From assembly GCA_016165875.1 (NCBI GenBank), contig JABBOT010000081.1:52541-116540 (forward strand): a stretch of DNA of 64,000 nucleotides. Direction: 5' to 3'. The translations under genes and the position numbers were made by a program. Below the pieces are notes generated by a model. That model saw only the letters and a program-made list of their open reading frames with translations, made no database searches and was not told the DNA's origin. Origin of the DNA: Acanthopleura granulata. Lineage: Eukaryota; Mollusca; Polyplacophora; Chitonida; Chitonidae. Positions 60,761-64,000 of this stretch are shown here, piece after piece (position 1 is the stretch's first letter; each line of letters opens with the position of its first letter).

Positions 60761-63519
60761 TATACCTGGTAAGTCCTTCTTAGGAACTTTTCACTTAATC
60801 ATTTGGCGGTGGTCAAGTTTATGTGTGGATGGAACCAGAAAAGTCGCAGAAAATAAACCCGATTTTTGCCAGGTACGAGATATACACCTTTACTTACAGC
60901 CGTAGCGGAAACAATATTACAGCTGGATTTTCACACACAACATAGTTAACGGAGTGGCTGACAGACACCATTTCTGTCAAATGGGAATAGTTTCAAGAAA
61001 CAGGACAGCCTCACTCACGCATATCTGCCAGGTCTCAGCCATTTAAGGGAAAGAAAACACGAAAGTAAACTTATGGCGAATGAAAAGAGCTTGAACAACT
61101 GTATCTAAACATACCTTTACTGAAATTTTTGAATTTTTTAAAGGCAGTCAAATATTTTGATTGTATAATGTGGTTCACCCGTGACATCACAAAACTTTCT
61201 GCACACACTTATGCTTCTCTCTGAATAAAGTTCTTGCGAAGAGTAGACCTGTTCTGTTTTACATCGTATGAAAAAGCTGACATGACATTAAATTTCTGCG
61301 TTAAGTTCAAAGAATAGTTCACGTGACCACATTATCAATATCGTAAAAAAAACCTCACCATACAATCAAAACTTTTGACTGCATTTAATTTGGTGAAAAG
61401 AAATCTAAAAAACTCAGTGAAGGTTTATTAGGTACAGTTTTAATGCTCGTTTCATTCATCATAAGTTCATGAAAGACAGGGGTCTTTCCCTGTAATGTAT
61501 AGTTGTGTTGAATGAAAATCTATGTAGATATTTTTCCTGACATACCACTCTGTCGCTTTAAACTTGGACTTACATTTTGATCCCACCAAGTGATGTACCT
61601 GCAATGTTTTACTGGTGATGCAGGAAGGCCACTCATCCTTCTGGTACTCTACCTGTTCCCTGGGACATATGAAGTAATCCTTCTTGTAAAAGTAATTTCC
61701 AATCTAGCTTGGATGAGGCATGGGGCCTGCAGTGGTGAATATATGCACTGCAAAAGGGTAAGGCCAAATGCTGTTTCTTGATGTCCGCGACGAAAAAAAA
61801 TTTTTTTTAAATTTTCACTGGTGGTACCTATCTTTATATATTTCTGTGATGTGTTAGATGTATAGGATTAGCTAAACGCGACCAAGCTTCTGAACTGGAC
61901 TGATTCTCTTGACATCGCACTGACAGCTGCTATAGCACCAGCATAGAGACATATGGTACTAGCATTATTTGTCATTGATATAAAAGGAAAAGGAAACAGG
62001 GCCTAGAATACAGCCTTGACGAACAAGATAACGTAAACTCTATATAAAATATAGAACGGATTCATAAAAACAGAAGCAGTCAGTAGTTTTTAGTGATGAC
62101 GAAAAAGACGCATTGAATGTTCTAGACGCATAAATACAAACAGTATCCAAATCGCGGTTACCATTTTTGTATATATATGGTGTCAATAATCAAATATATA
62201 TCGCCGGTATGCTTTGTGTGCAACTGTTCATAATTCTTGTAAACTCGGTGTGACACTCTTTGTATAAGTCGAGATAAGATATAGCATCCGGAGAATCTGT
62301 AGTATCCTTTAAAGACAACTACTATCCAGTTTAAAGGCAACTGGATATAGTGTGACGAAAACCCTCGATAATGTAAATATTTTGCTGACCTGTAAATACT
62401 CGGACGCATGTTTGGACGGAACCCAATGTAAATTGCGAATGCGTGGCCATTTCATCGTTGTTGTTTTATTTTTTTTAATGTGTCTTCCCCGCCTGTTTGC
62501 TTCTTTATTATTTTATACACAAAACAAGAAAGTACGTTTGACATGTTTTTTTGCCGTTGAACAATTTGGCATGAACATGCACATGAACCGACATGCAAAA
62601 TTGAAAAGGTAACAGTGCGGACTCACCACCTGGATACAATGATCATGACATGACAAATGAATATAAGTGCATGTCCTATCAGTAACCTCCTAGTGAGAGT
62701 AAGAGTTTGTGAACAACTTTGTTCGGTCCATGTGAGTAAATGACTCGGAAACAGTCCCTTCACGTGTTAGTAATAGGGCAGCGGTCGCTGCTCTTGCTTG
62801 TGAACAGCGGTTCACGTATGTTTGTAGTTGTGAACAGAGCTTCACTTGTAATATGCTATTATCTGGCCCATGTTATTGCTCTGACAGCTGTCTACAATCG
62901 TACACTGTGACCAGCGCATTCACACTCTTATTTATCAACGTATGTTACCGACACAAATTTTTTTCCTTGTAAAAAATATTGTTGAAACCATATTTCTCGC
63001 AATGTTAACCCCAAAGGAGTGATAACGATACTCCAAGGAAGGAATTTTGTTAATATTGTAACTGGTTTCATATGAATCTAATTGTGTATTTCCACGCACA
63101 AATAAAACCTAGTTGTGAAAATGCTCAGTCCAGAAAAGGCCTGGTAAAAGCTGAAGTTCATCATTATTATCTATCGTGGAAAACTCTTCATTGCTTTGAT
63201 AAACAACATCCAAGAGACAGCAAGGTATGATCATTACTGCCACAATATATCCATGCATACTTGACAGGGAAACAAGTAAATACGTATTCCAATAAAAAGT
63301 GGTGATTAATAATACCTGACTAATGGCATGAACAATAATGATCACTGACATATTTGAGGTCAGTTAAGGAGCTCACTTGTAATGTGTTATGATTTGGACA
63401 TCAGTCCTTCATGGTATATTCTTGGACAACAGCCCAGGAGACAAGTATAGTTGCCATAGCATATATTGGGTAATAACATATTATCTGTGACATGTGTACG
63501 GTATCGCTATGGGAGAGGA
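60761..63519. other. Non-coding stretch
   Basis: No exon, array or recognised repeat; some loosely repeated phrases (such as ttgtgaacag at 62,801 and 62,829). A mixed A/T run lies at 61,792-61,812. Confidence 0.45.
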
Positions 63520-64000
63520 AAAATGATAAACAAATGGCTTGTTCAACTCTCAGAGATAGGCCTTACACAGGACCAAACAAAGAAACACGACTTCTAGAGA
63601 CGTCAGCTCACGTAAATATAGAATCCACAGTCCTTGTGAATTCTCAAATCGAAGGATGATAGTCCTGTAGTGATCCGGTACGACCACGATGGTAGATATA
63701 CAACTCCCCAGCAAGGTGCAAGTTTCCTGGGCAGACGGGTTGACAATAGCTACCGTAATGCCGAGCTGGCCTTACTCATCGGAAATATACACAAAGTCAC
63801 TTCCAGGGTAAACTGGGATGAAATGTACGTAATGGCACAAAGAGACGATGAGGGATGCAAGCTCCAAGCAAACGTCTCCAACTAAATAGCCAGTGTCGAA
63901 ACAAGCTCACAAAGTGCTGCGTACCGAAAGATGGAGTACAAAATGACAAAATTGTCGAAAGGCATGCAAGCCAATATCACCAAAATCCCACAAAAGTCCT
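63520..64000 (+). repeat. Coding-like dispersed repeat, copy 2 (runs off the window)
   Basis: Inverted relative to 48,655-49,300. The frame 63,670-63,885 encodes SFLGRRVDNSYRNAELALLI, then NIHKVTSRVNWDEMYVMAQR and CKLQANVSN, and stops at a TAA. The same frame continues beyond that stop to the window's end without another stop (IASVETSSQSAAYRKMEYKM). In copy 1 the first stop is a tyrosine codon, while copy 1 is closed further on, so each copy is broken at a different place. The ancestral frame was longer than either. Confidence 0.6.

Overview
The window looks like nuclear DNA of a marine invertebrate, most likely a mollusc or another lophotrochozoan. Coding DNA is sparse and split by GT-AG introns. 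At least eight longer tRNA-headed SINE copies of one family are present, plus several fragments. Two further dispersed repeats resemble families I associate with mollusc genomes, and non-LTR retrotransposons and minisatellites are frequent. The taxon is an inference; I see no bacterial gene organisation.

The best gene is a plus-strand TRIM (RING, two B-boxes, coiled coil, B30.2/SPRY) gene from 16,954 to 30,099. I can place six coding exons: 651 coding bp for RING and B-boxes, 96 bp, 231 bp, a 23-bp microexon, 188 bp, and a terminal SPRY exon. Their phases join into one predicted protein of about 588 residues. The exon sizes match the classical animal TRIM layout. Introns hold a tail-to-tail SINE pair, a decayed retrotransposon and a TA-rich palindrome.

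The gene's surroundings are heavily rearranged. The RING/B-box exon with its flanks (about 15,710-18,015) has an inverted copy at about 38,850-44,000. An outer block (about 11,530-12,465) has an inverted copy at about 50,495-51,392. The inverted RING exon is a pseudogene: two zinc ligands are lost and a retrotransposon (39,436-42,096) is inserted in it. The SPRY exon and about 2.1 kb downstream are duplicated at 33,888-36,280, with a truncated, stop-containing SPRY. A Toll-like-receptor-type LRR fragment (37,583-38,850) ends exactly at the inverted-duplication breakpoint. The region is therefore a decayed innate-immunity-type cluster around one apparently intact TRIM gene.

Region by region: 1-11.5 kb is non-coding with SINEs, a minisatellite and a foldback. 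11.5-16 kb holds the outer arm, a degenerate ~330-bp tandem repeat and a 1.18-kb tandem duplication. 16-30 kb is the TRIM gene. 30-36.3 kb is the SPRY duplication. 36.3-44 kb holds the LRR fragment and the inverted TRIM copy. 44-52.5 kb holds a 380-bp foldback, several minisatellites and a coding-like dispersed repeat. 52.5-57.7 kb is a two-ORF LINE with 12-bp target-site duplications, APE, RT and RNase H, but with deletions and frameshifts. 57.7-64 kb is mainly non-coding with SINEs and ends in an inverted copy of the coding-like repeat.
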